DNA from: UBA6522 sp965262365
Lineage (GTDB): Bacteria; Pseudomonadota; Gammaproteobacteria; Steroidobacterales; Rariloculaceae
Assembly (NCBI GenBank): GCA_965262365.1
Contig: OZ253541.1
Coordinates: forward strand, 3,224,001-3,288,000
Length of the DNA: 64,000 nucleotides
Reading direction: 5' to 3'
Numbering within the stretch: position 1 is the stretch's first letter; the number at the start of each line of letters is the position of its first letter. The notes under the pieces are model-generated. The model searched no databases and was not told where the DNA came from. It saw only the letters and a program-made list of their open reading frames with translations. Shown in pieces: positions 6,381 through 14,731 of this stretch. A program made the translations under genes and the position numbers.

Positions 6381-8906
6381 CTAAGGGTGCTCGCCGTAGT
6401 AGAATCGCAGCCGCCAGCCGGACAGGCTGCCGGTGTCCTCCGCGGCGAGGTCCGCCACATGCACGGTCCAGGCGCCGTTGGGATTCTCGCCGTAGAACGC
6501 GTTGCTCAATAGCTGCCAATTTCGCAACCCGGGAAAACCGTCGAGCACCGTATTGAACGGCGGATTGACGACGCTGGACGCGCCGGAGGGCGAGCGCAGG
6601 GTGACGCCGAGATCGAACGCGTTGCTGTGTTGGACTGCGATTTCCAGAACCACCGCCTCGATGTCGGCGCCCTCGGGCAGGCCCGCCACCTCCATGGCCG
6701 CGCTCACGCCCGTGCCGTCCGCGTCCGGGATCGGCAAAGACAACGCCGCGTCCGCGCCGGTCTCGAACCATGGCGATTCGATGAACGTCCCCAGGCTGTC
6801 GGGCGTATAGCCCGACGCCAGCGCCACGGCGGCGTCGACGTCGACCGCCCCGAAGCCGTACCAGTTGTGAAATTCGTGATCGGCGGCGTTGGTCTGCCAG
6901 GCGTGTTGCGCCACGTACGGCGCGCCGTTGAAGGCCGCGCGGACTTCACTGCCGCCAGGGTCGATCGTGCGCGCCGTGACCGCGAGGATGTGTTTTACGT
7001 CCCGCCACGTCAGGTTCGGGTTGACCCCCAGAAGCACGGCAATCGCACCGGCGACGGCAGGCGCCGCCGATGACGTGCCGCCGAAGGCGCTGACGTAGTC
7101 GCCGTCGCGGTTCAGCGGATGGGCGCTTGTGAGGGGGTTCTGTTGAAACAGGTTGAATCCCGCCTCCGCACCGGCCTGGTCCGTGGTGATGATCGCCGGT
7201 TGTTCGATACCGTCCTCGCCGCCCGGACCCACGACCCACAGATTGGCGCCGGCGCCCGAATAGGATGATTTGACGTCGTCGGCATTGAATGCTCCGACGT
7301 TGAGCATCCAGGGCAAGTTCTGTTCCGGATCGGTGTTGGAGCCGATACAGCCCACCTCACGATTGAGCGGGTGCGGGCTGTCACAGAACTCGAAGCCGTT
7401 GCCGGCGGCCCGCACGTACAACGCCCCGCGTCCTTCCCGAAGCGTCGACGTGCCCATCTTCATCAGCCGCACGAAATCCTCCGAGGGGTTCTCGGACGGG
7501 GTCACGTTCCCGAAACTCATGTTGAAGATGTCCACGCTGGCCGAGTCCGGATCGCTGTCGCTTGCGCCCAGGCTGCGCAACAGCGCAGCTTCGGGATCCT
7601 CGCCCGCCTCCGCACCCAGGTTAAACCCCACGAGCGTCACCTCCGGCGCCACCCCGCGCCCGCCGAATCCGTTGTTCGCCGCGGCCGCGGCGACGCCTGC
7701 GACGCTCGTGCCGTGGTCGCCGAGAATGCTGTGGTTGAACGGATCGGAGGGTGCCGCGCCGGGCGTGCCTTCGTAGGCGAAGTTGAACGAACCCCCCGCC
7801 GCGGTGTTGGCCGCCAGGTCGGGATGGCAGATCTCAAGCCCCGTGTCGATGACCGCCAGCTTCACGCCGGCGCCATTTTGGCCCGCCCCGATCGCCCCGC
7901 TCATGTGCAGGTCCGCGCCGGCCGTGCCGGCCCGGTTCGAGAATGCCGTCTGAGCGGTGTTGCTCAGGTGCCATTGCTCGGCGAACAGCGGGTCCGTTCC
8001 CGAGGCGCCCGGCGTCCTCTCGGGCGCTTCGCAGCGCGTCCTCACGCGCCCGTCGGCGTTTGTTGCGAAACCCTCGATAAACACGTTCTGCACTTGCTCG
8101 CCGGCATCCGGAGCCGGCGGCGCATCACCAAGGTACACGCGGACAAAGTAACTGCGGTTCGGCGCCAGCCGATCCAGCGGCAGGACGAATTGGCGTACCC
8201 CCCCGAACAGAAACTCAAACGGGTCGGGGTCGGTGGCGGGGATCTCGATGGAGCCGAGCAAATGCACGTCAGCGGAGAAGCCGAAATCCGTGGACCACTC
8301 TGCAACCAGGGGCACCGGCATACCGTCGGCGGAAGAATTCAGCGCGGCAACCACGATCAAAACGGAGTCCTCGGTGACGCCGAAGAAAAAAGGCAGCAGC
8401 AACAACTCCGGTGCACTGTGTTCCGGCGGGGCCTTGTCCACCGTCGCCGCTTCGCCGTCGAGAATGGTGAGCGTGACCGATGAACTCCCGCCCTCCCGAG
8501 CATGGCCTGAAATTCGGGCCACCTCGACCGTCAGGGTTTCGTCCCCCTCGGCCTCAAAGTCCCTGTAGATGTCGATGTCCACGGTGCCGGACGAGGTATT
8601 CCGCGCCACGACGATGGCATCGCTACTGATCGCGTAGTCGCGGCCCCGGGTGGCCGAGCCTGCGAAGTTCAGCCGTACGGTCACGCCCGTGACGGTGGGC
8701 GAGTCGAGTTCGACCGCCACCTGCACGGTACGGTTGTCCGCCTCCTCGACGGCGTCGGCCGACACGGAAAGCGATACCGTTGCCGGGGGCGGTGGCTGAT
8801 AGGCCTGTTGGCAACCGACGGCCACCACGCAGCCGAACACGGCGGCAGTGGCAGCCCTGGCCGCCGCGGCGCGACGGAAGGCAGCGGCACGTCGTGTCAT
8901 CGCCAT
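6381..8906 (-). CDS. Kexin-like S8 serine protease lipoprotein with Calx-beta domain
   Basis: This 841-residue protein has a lipobox (VAVGC, Cys32), so it is a lipoprotein. A Calx-beta domain (about 42-152) is followed by a region without a clear name and then a subtilisin domain. The catalytic triad is visible as Asp354 in AVIDTG, His398 in DHGTSVAG and Ser612 in GGTSSAAP, and the oxyanion Asn is in VRAAGNG. The C-terminal part (about 702-841), ending NPNGAWTVHVADLAAEDTGS and LSGWRLRFYYG, is a P/homoB domain typical of proprotein convertases. There is no I9 propeptide in this protein; the gene just upstream, overlapping by 10 bp, probably supplies it. Confidence 0.9.
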   Translation of the reverse strand: MAMTRRAAAFRRAAAARAATAAVFGCVVAVGCQQAYQPPPPATVSLSVSADAVEEADNRTVQVAVELDSPTVTGVTVRLNFAGSATRGRDYAISSDAIVVARNTSSGTVDIDIYRDFEAEGDETLTVEVARISGHAREGGSSSVTLTILDGEAATVDKAPPEHSAPELLLLPFFFGVTEDSVLIVVAALNSSADGMPVPLVAEWSTDFGFSADVHLLGSIEIPATDPDPFEFLFGGVRQFVLPLDRLAPNRSYFVRVYLGDAPPAPDAGEQVQNVFIEGFATNADGRVRTRCEAPERTPGASGTDPLFAEQWHLSNTAQTAFSNRAGTAGADLHMSGAIGAGQNGAGVKLAVIDTGLEICHPDLAANTAAGGSFNFAYEGTPGAAPSDPFNHSILGDHGTSVAGVAAAAANNGFGGRGVAPEVTLVGFNLGAEAGEDPEAALLRSLGASDSDPDSASVDIFNMSFGNVTPSENPSEDFVRLMKMGTSTLREGRGALYVRAAGNGFEFCDSPHPLNREVGCIGSNTDPEQNLPWMLNVGAFNADDVKSSYSGAGANLWVVGPGGEDGIEQPAIITTDQAGAEAGFNLFQQNPLTSAHPLNRDGDYVSAFGGTSSAAPAVAGAIAVLLGVNPNLTWRDVKHILAVTARTIDPGGSEVRAAFNGAPYVAQHAWQTNAADHEFHNWYGFGAVDVDAAVALASGYTPDSLGTFIESPWFETGADAALSLPIPDADGTGVSAAMEVAGLPEGADIEAVVLEIAVQHSNAFDLGVTLRSPSGASSVVNPPFNTVLDGFPGLRNWQLLSNAFYGENPNGAWTVHVADLAAEDTGSLSGWRLRFYYGEHP

Positions 8907-9556
8907 TCGATCCGGGGCCCGCGCAGCCGTACCGAGGCACCGGGCTGGCCGAGTACGGTTGACACTCGCGCCACCGCATCGGCGGGGTGCAATTCCTCCG
9001 GCAGATCCAGGAAGGCGAATCCGAGGGACTCGAAGACGGTGATGCCGGTCGCGCCGACTTCCGCGGCGACCGCCTCAATCTGCACGCCATCCCTCAGCTC
9101 GACGCGGATACTCGGCAACAGCGGTACGAAGCTCAGCCGGGCGGGATCGAAGACGATTCTGGACCAGGGACCGTCGAGAGGGGTCGCTGCCGTGAACGTC
9201 TCGCCCTCGAATGTGACGACATGAATCCGCTGCGTGGCCGTTTCGTGCGACTGCGCGGCGAACCCGGCGGTGTCCGTTTGCGCCGCCGCCTGCGAGGCGG
9301 CCTGAGCGGACAGCACGATGACCTCGCGGCCTCCGGCGGCCGCGATGCGCGTCCCGCCGTTTGCTATCGTTTGGGCCATCAGGGGCTCGGTCAACAAGAG
9401 CGTCAGCAGCCCGAGGCGGATCGCGGCGAGGCTTCGGACGAAAGCGGCCGTTGTTCGACCGCGAGTCGGTCGGCAGGAAACAGCCAATGGGTTGTACGGT
9501 GGAGGGGGGGTCCTGAAAGGCTTGGTAGGTTCGGGTGGTTTGAGTGCGGAACTCAT
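8897..9556 (-). CDS. Secreted propeptide-like partner of the S8 protease
   Basis: This 219-residue protein has an internal hydrophobic signal segment (IRLGLLTLLLTEPLMAQ, about 46-62). Its C-terminal domain reads SIRVELRDGVQIEAVAAEVG, then ATGITVFESLGFAFLDLPEE and ADAVARVSTVLGQPGASVRL. The alternating pattern of a strand, a helix (AVAAEVG), strands and a second helix with a short VLGQPG turn resembles the ferredoxin-like prodomain of subtilases, where a final segment enters the active site. Its stop overlaps the protease start by 10 bp, implying translational coupling and a one-to-one product ratio. It is a candidate foldase and inhibitor made in trans; the assignment is an inference from shape and position. 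Confidence 0.55.
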   Translation of the reverse strand: MSSALKPPEPTKPFRTPPPPYNPLAVSCRPTRGRTTAAFVRSLAAIRLGLLTLLLTEPLMAQTIANGGTRIAAAGGREVIVLSAQAASQAAAQTDTAGFAAQSHETATQRIHVVTFEGETFTAATPLDGPWSRIVFDPARLSFVPLLPSIRVELRDGVQIEAVAAEVGATGITVFESLGFAFLDLPEELHPADAVARVSTVLGQPGASVRLRGPRIEWR

Positions 9557-9811
9557 GACGGTGATTGTAGTCCCTTTCGCATTTGGACGGACTGGTTTTC
9601 CCGGTCATATGCACATTCGGCATGCCTTCTTACCCCTGCGGTTGGCGTGGCAAACGGTGCGCTTTGAGCGAGTCCTACCGAATCGGAGGTGCCTCCCCGG
9701 CTTGAGGCGAACAGGCGGGACCGTCGCCAATTTCCTTGAATCCCATCTGGACGGAGCGGGATGCCAGCACCAAAATTACGCTAACGGGTACGGTTACGCA
9801 TTTAGACCGGA

Positions 9812-10504
9812 CTACAACAGCTCCTCATAACTCGCGGCTTCAATCGTGCAGCCGAACTCCAGAACTTCGAGGTCGACGCGGATGAACTCGAAGCTTATGA
9901 CGAATGGTTCAAGATAAATCACGGGATCGGTGTGCAGGATGTCGACGTGCAGGCGATCGCTATCTGCCGTGAACCGTGCCTCCGTGCGCATTTGAGCCGA
10001 CTGTGGAAACGGCGTGCTCAGCGTGTTCAGGAAACCCGCTTCCGGATCGACGGTCTCGATCACGAGCGAATCCCCCTCGAAGCGACCGCTGGATCGACCC
10101 ATATGAGGAAAATCAGCCACGGTATAAGGCGCATCCTCGGGGCGAAGCTGCGCATCGAGCGGCACCCGCTGCCGGACGTCCATGTACTCGAAGTTGATCT
10201 CCACGCGGTCATCGTGCAACCGGATCGCAAACGGCGGGTCCGGAATGGCGATGACATTGGTCAGGCTGGCCGGTTTGCACTGAAAGTCGGGATCGTCTCG
10301 CAGCGGCACATAATCGGCGACGGCCGCTTCGCCGGCCGCTGTGAACCGGACCTCGGGGATGTCAGCCTGTAACTGCAGCCAATTGCCTTCGAGATCGGCT
10401 CGATCGGCCGTCGCGAGTGGAGACGCCACGCAAGCAACAAGCCCCACCAGGGCCGGCAGCGGAATTTTTTTCGGTCTCTCTATCGACCGGTTGCATCTGC
10501 ACAT
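9812..10504 (-). CDS. Secreted hypothetical protein related to DUF6152-associated proteins
   Basis: This 230-residue protein has an N-terminal export signal (ALVGLVACVASPLATA, about 18-33). The mature part includes FPHMGRSSGRFEGDSLVIET, close in pattern to the HSIGWWEGDTLVVDTT block of the DUF6152 proteins at 20-22 kb, and an FQCKPAS Cys motif. The shared block suggests a common beta-rich fold, perhaps a lipid- or ligand-binding barrel. No function is known to me. It stands alone; the 255 bp between it and the protease partner hold nothing that I recognise. Confidence 0.6.
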   Translation of the reverse strand: MCRCNRSIERPKKIPLPALVGLVACVASPLATADRADLEGNWLQLQADIPEVRFTAAGEAAVADYVPLRDDPDFQCKPASLTNVIAIPDPPFAIRLHDDRVEINFEYMDVRQRVPLDAQLRPEDAPYTVADFPHMGRSSGRFEGDSLVIETVDPEAGFLNTLSTPFPQSAQMRTEARFTADSDRLHVDILHTDPVIYLEPFVISFEFIRVDLEVLEFGCTIEAASYEELL

Positions 10505-10908
10505 TCTGGTTCCCTTGAATTGGCGAGCGCCTCACGAAACGCAGTATAACCACAGTCCCGAATTGTCGGGCCATCCGCAAGTATCGCCGAACTGAAGTAC
10601 GCAACATGCTCAAGTCGATAGCTCGGCGCCAGCGTAATGGTCAGTTCATCTCCCACCTGGATCCGAAAGGGGAATCTTCTTGACGGCCCATATCGTGCCG
10701 GTCACCGCAAAGAGTGTCCGAAAATGCCGGTGCAGTGCACTCTACCGTCTACGACCAACGAAATATTCGCCACTGTGGAAATTCGCGAGAGTGACTATAC
10801 TGCCGTTGGCATTGAGCCTCAGAACCCGCCACTCGCTGGTTGTCGTAGCGCACAATCTTTACGTGCTCAACCAGGTTTGCCATTTCCCGAATCAAGGCGT
10901 AGCGACGC
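10505..10908. other. Intergenic region with short protein-like fragments
   Basis: No complete gene. On the reverse strand a frame ending just inside the start of the gene at 10504 reads RIQVGDELTITLAPSYRLEH and AYFSSAILADGPTIRDCGYT. A second short frame nearer 10800 reads SEWRVLRLNANGSIVTLANF. Both look like protein but have no starts and no family that I can name. They may be tails of lost genes. The promoter for the methyltransferase at 10909 should lie at the right end. Confidence 0.3.
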
Positions 10909-11255
10909 GTGGACTGGAATCCCGAAAACTATGCGAAGAATGCCAGGTTTGTTTCAAGCCTCGGAACCCCGCTGATTGAATTGTTGTCAGCCCGACCGGG
11001 CGAACGAATTCTCGATCTGGGCTGCGGCGACGGTGTGTTAACCGAAGAGATTCAAAAGCTCGGCTGCGAGACAGTCGGTGTCGACTTGAGTCCCATGATG
11101 GTGGAGGCCGCCGTGAATCGCGGTCTTGACGCTCGGGTCGTCGACGGACAAGAACTCCACTTTAACAACGAATTTGACGCGGTGATTTCCAATGCCGCCT
11201 TGCACTGGATGCCAAATCCGAATGGTGTGATTGCAGGGGTGTGGCGATCACTTAG

Positions 11256-11272
11256 CCCGACTTCCGCAACTC
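11256..11272 (+). repeat. IS left inverted repeat
   Basis: CCCGACTTCCGCAACTC, the exact reverse complement of 13266-13282, directly preceded by the TTAG target copy. Confidence 0.93.
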
Positions 11273-11319
11273 AGCGCCAAAACGGGCGCAAGTCATTGAT
11301 TTATTGTTGTCCAGAGCCG

Positions 11320-11334
11320 TAGGTCGGCACTACA
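11320..11334 (+). repeat. 15-bp direct repeat inside the IS, left copy
   Basis: TAGGTCGGCACTACA occurs here and again in the same orientation at 13161-13175. The two copies bracket the transposase gene inside the outer inverted repeats. Their meaning is unclear; similar sequences are found at ends of some IS families, so an older nested boundary is possible. Confidence 0.7.
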
Positions 11335-11367
11335 AGGCACCGACTGGCAAGCGGTGTGGCCGTCGAT

Positions 11368-13119
11368 TCAGGCGAGGATTCTGGGTGTCGGTTGTTCCGG
11401 CAAACGCAGTTTGAGTTGATCCAGCAGGAGTTGGTGTTCCCGTTGCGGTTGAGTATGTCGGGGCAGGATCAGGTACCGTCCGTCGGTGGTCGGCAGATGC
11501 ACATCGACCATCTGCATGGTGGCGAACTTCTCCAGGATCGCCCGGGGCGTCAGCCCCGGCGCCCGCGGTCGGGCCAGGTTTTTCAACGTCACGTGCAGAC
11601 AGTACGCGATGAAGGCGACGAAGATGTGCGCCTCGATCCGATCCTCGCGCTGATGGAAGATCGGCCGGATGGCCAGATCGTGCTTCAGTTCCTTGAACGC
11701 CTGCTCGATCTCGCAGAGCTGCATGTAGTAGCGCCACAATGTCGCCGGGTCCTCGCCGGTGAGGTTGGAACGCAGCAGATACCGGCCCTCGCGGCGCCGG
11801 GCTTGGCGCAGCCGCTGGCGCCGCAATGAGAACGTGAACGTCTCGGCGGTGACCGCTTCGCGAGCCTTGGGCAGACCGATCTCGACCAAGTGCCAAGCGC
11901 GGCCGGCCTCCTTCTTCGCCGCGCCCAGCTTCAGCAGCAACTCGTCGCGCTTCAGCGATTGGTCGCGCAACTCGTGCAACCGCCGCCACAGCTTCTTCAA
12001 TCGGCGCCGGCGCATGCCGCGCTCCTTCAACACCCGCGCCCGGCTCTGGGCCAGGACGTACAGTTCCCCGTCCTCGCTCAACAGCTTCACCTCCACCGAC
12101 TCGCGAACCTGCCGCCAAGGCTTGCCCACGAACGCCTTCTCCAGTTTCGTCAATCGGCCCTTGGGCGTGCCCACCAGGTAATGCACCGGCGCCGGCCCCG
12201 TGCGCATCGCCTCCAGAGTCTCTTCGGTGGGAATGCCACGGTCCATGATCCAGACCCGGTCCGATCGCCCGTACTGCGCCTCGATCTTTTCCAGAAAGTC
12301 CGCCAACGTGGTCTTGTCGGACGTGTTGCCCGGCATCACCTCGTAGGCCAGCGGAAACCCCTGCGGGGTCACGATCAGGGCGATCACCACCTGCACGCAG
12401 TCCGAGCGCTTGTCGCGGCTGTATCCGAACCGGCGCTTGTCCGAAAACGTTGGATCGCTCTCAAAATAGGTGGAGGTCAGGTCGTACAGCAGGACGTCGA
12501 AGCGCGCGTCGAACAACGTCTCCCAACGCGCCCGCAAAAACGAGAAAAACGCCCGCTTGTGCGCCGCCAGCTTGTCCAGACAGCGGTACAGCGTATCGTT
12601 GGCGATGACCGCCATCGGACTGCCCAGCAAGTCGCGCATCGCGCTGTGACCGTACCAATGCCGATGCAACCGCCATTCGCTGCCCGGATCGATCAGCTGA
12701 TAACACACCAACGTCTTCAACACGTCCAGCCAGCGTGTGCCCTGACGGCTCGACGGCAGCCGGGTACGCCAAAATCGATCCAGCTCCAGCCGATCCCACA
12801 ACGTCAGCGCCAGCCAGCACGCGCCCCACTGCCGCGGTCGGTGTAAACTCAGCGCCTTGACCTGGATCCGCACCACCTCGCAGGCCAGCTCCGGCGCCTC
12901 GCCGTCTTCGGCGAACAGCGCCATCGATCCGGACCCGGAATCTCCCTGCAACACCTCGATCGAACGGCACCACGCCGCGCGCTGACGATCGTTGATCTCG
13001 CCCAGGTACAGCACCTGACGCTGAACGACCCGCCCGTCGCGGTTGCGAACGTTCTCCACCACGCTCCAGTAGCGGTGTTCCTTGCCGTCCTTGAAGCGTC
13101 TCTTGGCCCGTACGAACAT
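11368..13119 (-). CDS. IS1634-family DDE transposase
   Basis: From ATG 13119 this is a 583-residue protein beginning MFVRAKRRFKDGKEHRYWSV, the characteristic opening of IS1634-type transposases. A DDE RNase-H fold follows: YDLTSTYFES gives the first Asp, VWIMDRGIPTEETLEAM the second, and LCEIEQAFKELKHDL the Glu helix. The remaining C-terminal part reads EAHIFVAFIAYCLHVTLKNL, typical of the IS4 superfamily. An upstream in-frame ATG at 13155 is possible but adds residues not seen in relatives. The frame has no break, so the enzyme is probably active. Confidence 0.9.
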   Translation of the reverse strand: MFVRAKRRFKDGKEHRYWSVVENVRNRDGRVVQRQVLYLGEINDRQRAAWCRSIEVLQGDSGSGSMALFAEDGEAPELACEVVRIQVKALSLHRPRQWGACWLALTLWDRLELDRFWRTRLPSSRQGTRWLDVLKTLVCYQLIDPGSEWRLHRHWYGHSAMRDLLGSPMAVIANDTLYRCLDKLAAHKRAFFSFLRARWETLFDARFDVLLYDLTSTYFESDPTFSDKRRFGYSRDKRSDCVQVVIALIVTPQGFPLAYEVMPGNTSDKTTLADFLEKIEAQYGRSDRVWIMDRGIPTEETLEAMRTGPAPVHYLVGTPKGRLTKLEKAFVGKPWRQVRESVEVKLLSEDGELYVLAQSRARVLKERGMRRRRLKKLWRRLHELRDQSLKRDELLLKLGAAKKEAGRAWHLVEIGLPKAREAVTAETFTFSLRRQRLRQARRREGRYLLRSNLTGEDPATLWRYYMQLCEIEQAFKELKHDLAIRPIFHQREDRIEAHIFVAFIAYCLHVTLKNLARPRAPGLTPRAILEKFATMQMVDVHLPTTDGRYLILPRHTQPQREHQLLLDQLKLRLPEQPTPRILA

Positions 13120-13160
13120 GGACCCATAGCATGCCCCAACCACCAAACAAATCAAGGGGT

Positions 13161-13175
13161 TAGGTCGGCACTACA
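13161..13175 (+). repeat. 15-bp direct repeat inside the IS, right copy
   Basis: TAGGTCGGCACTACA, identical and in the same orientation as 11320-11334; it lies between the transposase start and the right inverted repeat. Confidence 0.7.
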
Positions 13176-13265
13176 GCCCAGATCGTGCGGCTCGATTCAA
13201 TGAAAACAGGGCGTTACGTCAGCTTCGGCACCCAAATCACGATGAAATTCGATCAAAACTCGGTC

Positions 13266-13282
13266 GAGTTGCGGAAGTCGGG
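13266..13282 (-). repeat. IS right inverted repeat
   Basis: GAGTTGCGGAAGTCGGG, the exact reverse complement of 11256-11272, followed by the second TTAG target copy at 13283-13286. Confidence 0.93.
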
Positions 13283-13772
13283 TTAGAGATGGGGGGCGTT
13301 TTGTTGCTGAATTTGGGGGACATGGAAACGTTTCGGCGATCACATCCGCGATCGAGTCCGAACTGTCCAGGCGAGGACTGAATTTCACGACTCCCTGGTT
13401 CTTTCCACGGGCAGATGAGTACCGGAAGCTCCTTCAAAGCGGCGGTTTTTCTGTAGAACGCATCGGCCTGTTTCCTCGCCCAACGAAGTTACCGGGAGAC
13501 GTGCGCGGCTGGCTGAAGACATTCGCTTTCCCGTACATTTCTCTGTTGCCCGCAGCCGAACGGGAAGACTTTATCGCGCAAATCGTCGATGAACTCCGCG
13601 GAGTGCTTGTCGACGCACAGGGGCAGTGGATAGCTGACTATGTTCGCTTGCGTTTCGTCGCCAGGAAAGTCTCACTGTGACTTGCGACCTGTAGAACTTC
13701 AGACCTTTCTCGGCTGCCTTGTCGAACCGCGACGGGCGCGATAGCCGTGACCGTCGCTTATGATCGAAGGCA

Positions 13773-14708
13773 ATGAAAATTATTGATGAGCAACACGTCG
13801 CCGGTTCTCTCGACTATCCAATTCTGATCGAGGCACTCAGATCGGGATTTGCCCGTCAGAGCTCACATCCAATTCATATGAGGGCGGAAACCGGGGTTGA
13901 CGCGGACAGCAAGGTGCTGTTGGTCAAGGCGGCGTGGGACCAGGACGTCACGGTTGTGAAGGCGCTCACGCTCAATAAAAGAAACAGGCAGTCAGGACTT
14001 CTCTTTATTCAGGGCCTGATTGCCATCTTCGACAAACCCAGCGGGACGCCGCTGGGGGTCGTCGACGCGAAGGAGATTACGTATCGACGTACGGCGGCGG
14101 CATCGGCGCTGGCGGCGGATTATCTGGCCACTCCGAACGCCGAAGTCTTGACCCTGATCGGCACAGGCATGCTGGCCCCGCACATGGCGCTTGCACATGC
14201 CGCGACCAGACCCATACGCCGAATCAACGTCTTCGGTCGAAGCCCGGACAAGGCAGAGGCGACCGCCGGGACAATCAGCCGCCTGGTTCCGGCGGCCCAG
14301 GTACGTGCGGTAAGGGATCTTCCCGAAGCAGTCCGCGAGGCGCATATCGTGTCTACGGCAACGTCCAGCAAATCGCCTGTCCTGCACGGCGCCTGGATTT
14401 CAGACGGCACGCACATCGATCTGGTCGGCGCGTTCGCGCCTGATGCAAGGGAGGCCGACGACGAGACAATCGCCGGAGCGCGCGTTTTCCTGGACGACCG
14501 AAATACAACTCTGGAGGAAGCGGGAGACATCGTTTTGCCGATTGCGAGCGGTACGATTACTGAAAAAGATATCGTAGGCGACCTTGGGGAACTCTGCGGC
14601 GGTCAGGTGGCAGGCCGGACGACCGATAGTGAGGTCACCGTATTCAAGTCCGTTGGCACGGCACTCGAAGATTTGATTGCCGCCAAGCTGATTGTTGGAC
14701 TGGGTTAG
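13773..14708 (+). CDS. Ornithine cyclodeaminase / mu-crystallin family NAD(P)-dependent enzyme
   Basis: This 311-residue protein has the family layout: an N-terminal dimerisation region with LLVKAAW and IQGLIAIFDKPSGTPLGVVD, then EITYRRTAAASALAADYLAT. A Rossmann fold follows, with the nucleotide loop LIGTGMLAPHMALAHA and INVFGRSPDKAE. The family includes ornithine cyclodeaminase, alanine dehydrogenase and delta1-pyrroline-2-carboxylate or ketimine reductases; the sequence alone does not choose. The EITYRRTAAASALA motif and lack of the archaeal AlaDH insert fit a ketimine reductase. It stands alone, with about 90 bp to the methyltransferase remnant. Confidence 0.85.
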   Translation: MKIIDEQHVAGSLDYPILIEALRSGFARQSSHPIHMRAETGVDADSKVLLVKAAWDQDVTVVKALTLNKRNRQSGLLFIQGLIAIFDKPSGTPLGVVDAKEITYRRTAAASALAADYLATPNAEVLTLIGTGMLAPHMALAHAATRPIRRINVFGRSPDKAEATAGTISRLVPAAQVRAVRDLPEAVREAHIVSTATSSKSPVLHGAWISDGTHIDLVGAFAPDAREADDETIAGARVFLDDRNTTLEEAGDIVLPIASGTITEKDIVGDLGELCGGQVAGRTTDSEVTVFKSVGTALEDLIAAKLIVGLG

Positions 14709-14731
14709 CCGAAAAACGACCTTCGCGGAAC

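Larger units (their letters stand above)
11256..13282. mobile_element. IS1634-like insertion sequence, 2027 bp, with 17-bp inverted repeats and TTAG target duplication
   Basis: The ends CCCGACTTCCGCAACTC (11256-11272) and its exact reverse complement (13266-13282) are perfect 17-bp inverted repeats. TTAG flanks both sides (11252-11255 and 13283-13286). Removing the element and one TTAG restores the methyltransferase frame, which fixes both boundaries. The element carries one transposase gene on the reverse strand. The perfect repeats and open transposase frame suggest recent insertion. Confidence 0.95.
10909..13680 (+). pseudogene. SAM-dependent methyltransferase interrupted by an insertion sequence
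   Basis: The left part (10909-11255) encodes a class I methyltransferase start with the SAM-binding motif ILDLGCGDGVLTEEI, the acidic VDLSPMMVEAA and NAALHWMPNP, as in trans-aconitate-methyltransferase-like enzymes. The right part (13287-13680) continues DGGRFVAEFGGHGNVSAI and ends VRLRFVARKVSL. Joining 11255 to 13287 gives SL-R-DGGRF with no frame break and a 246-residue protein of normal length. The gene was therefore intact before the element at 11256-13282 inserted. As it stands, only a truncated protein with a foreign tail would be made. Confidence 0.93.
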
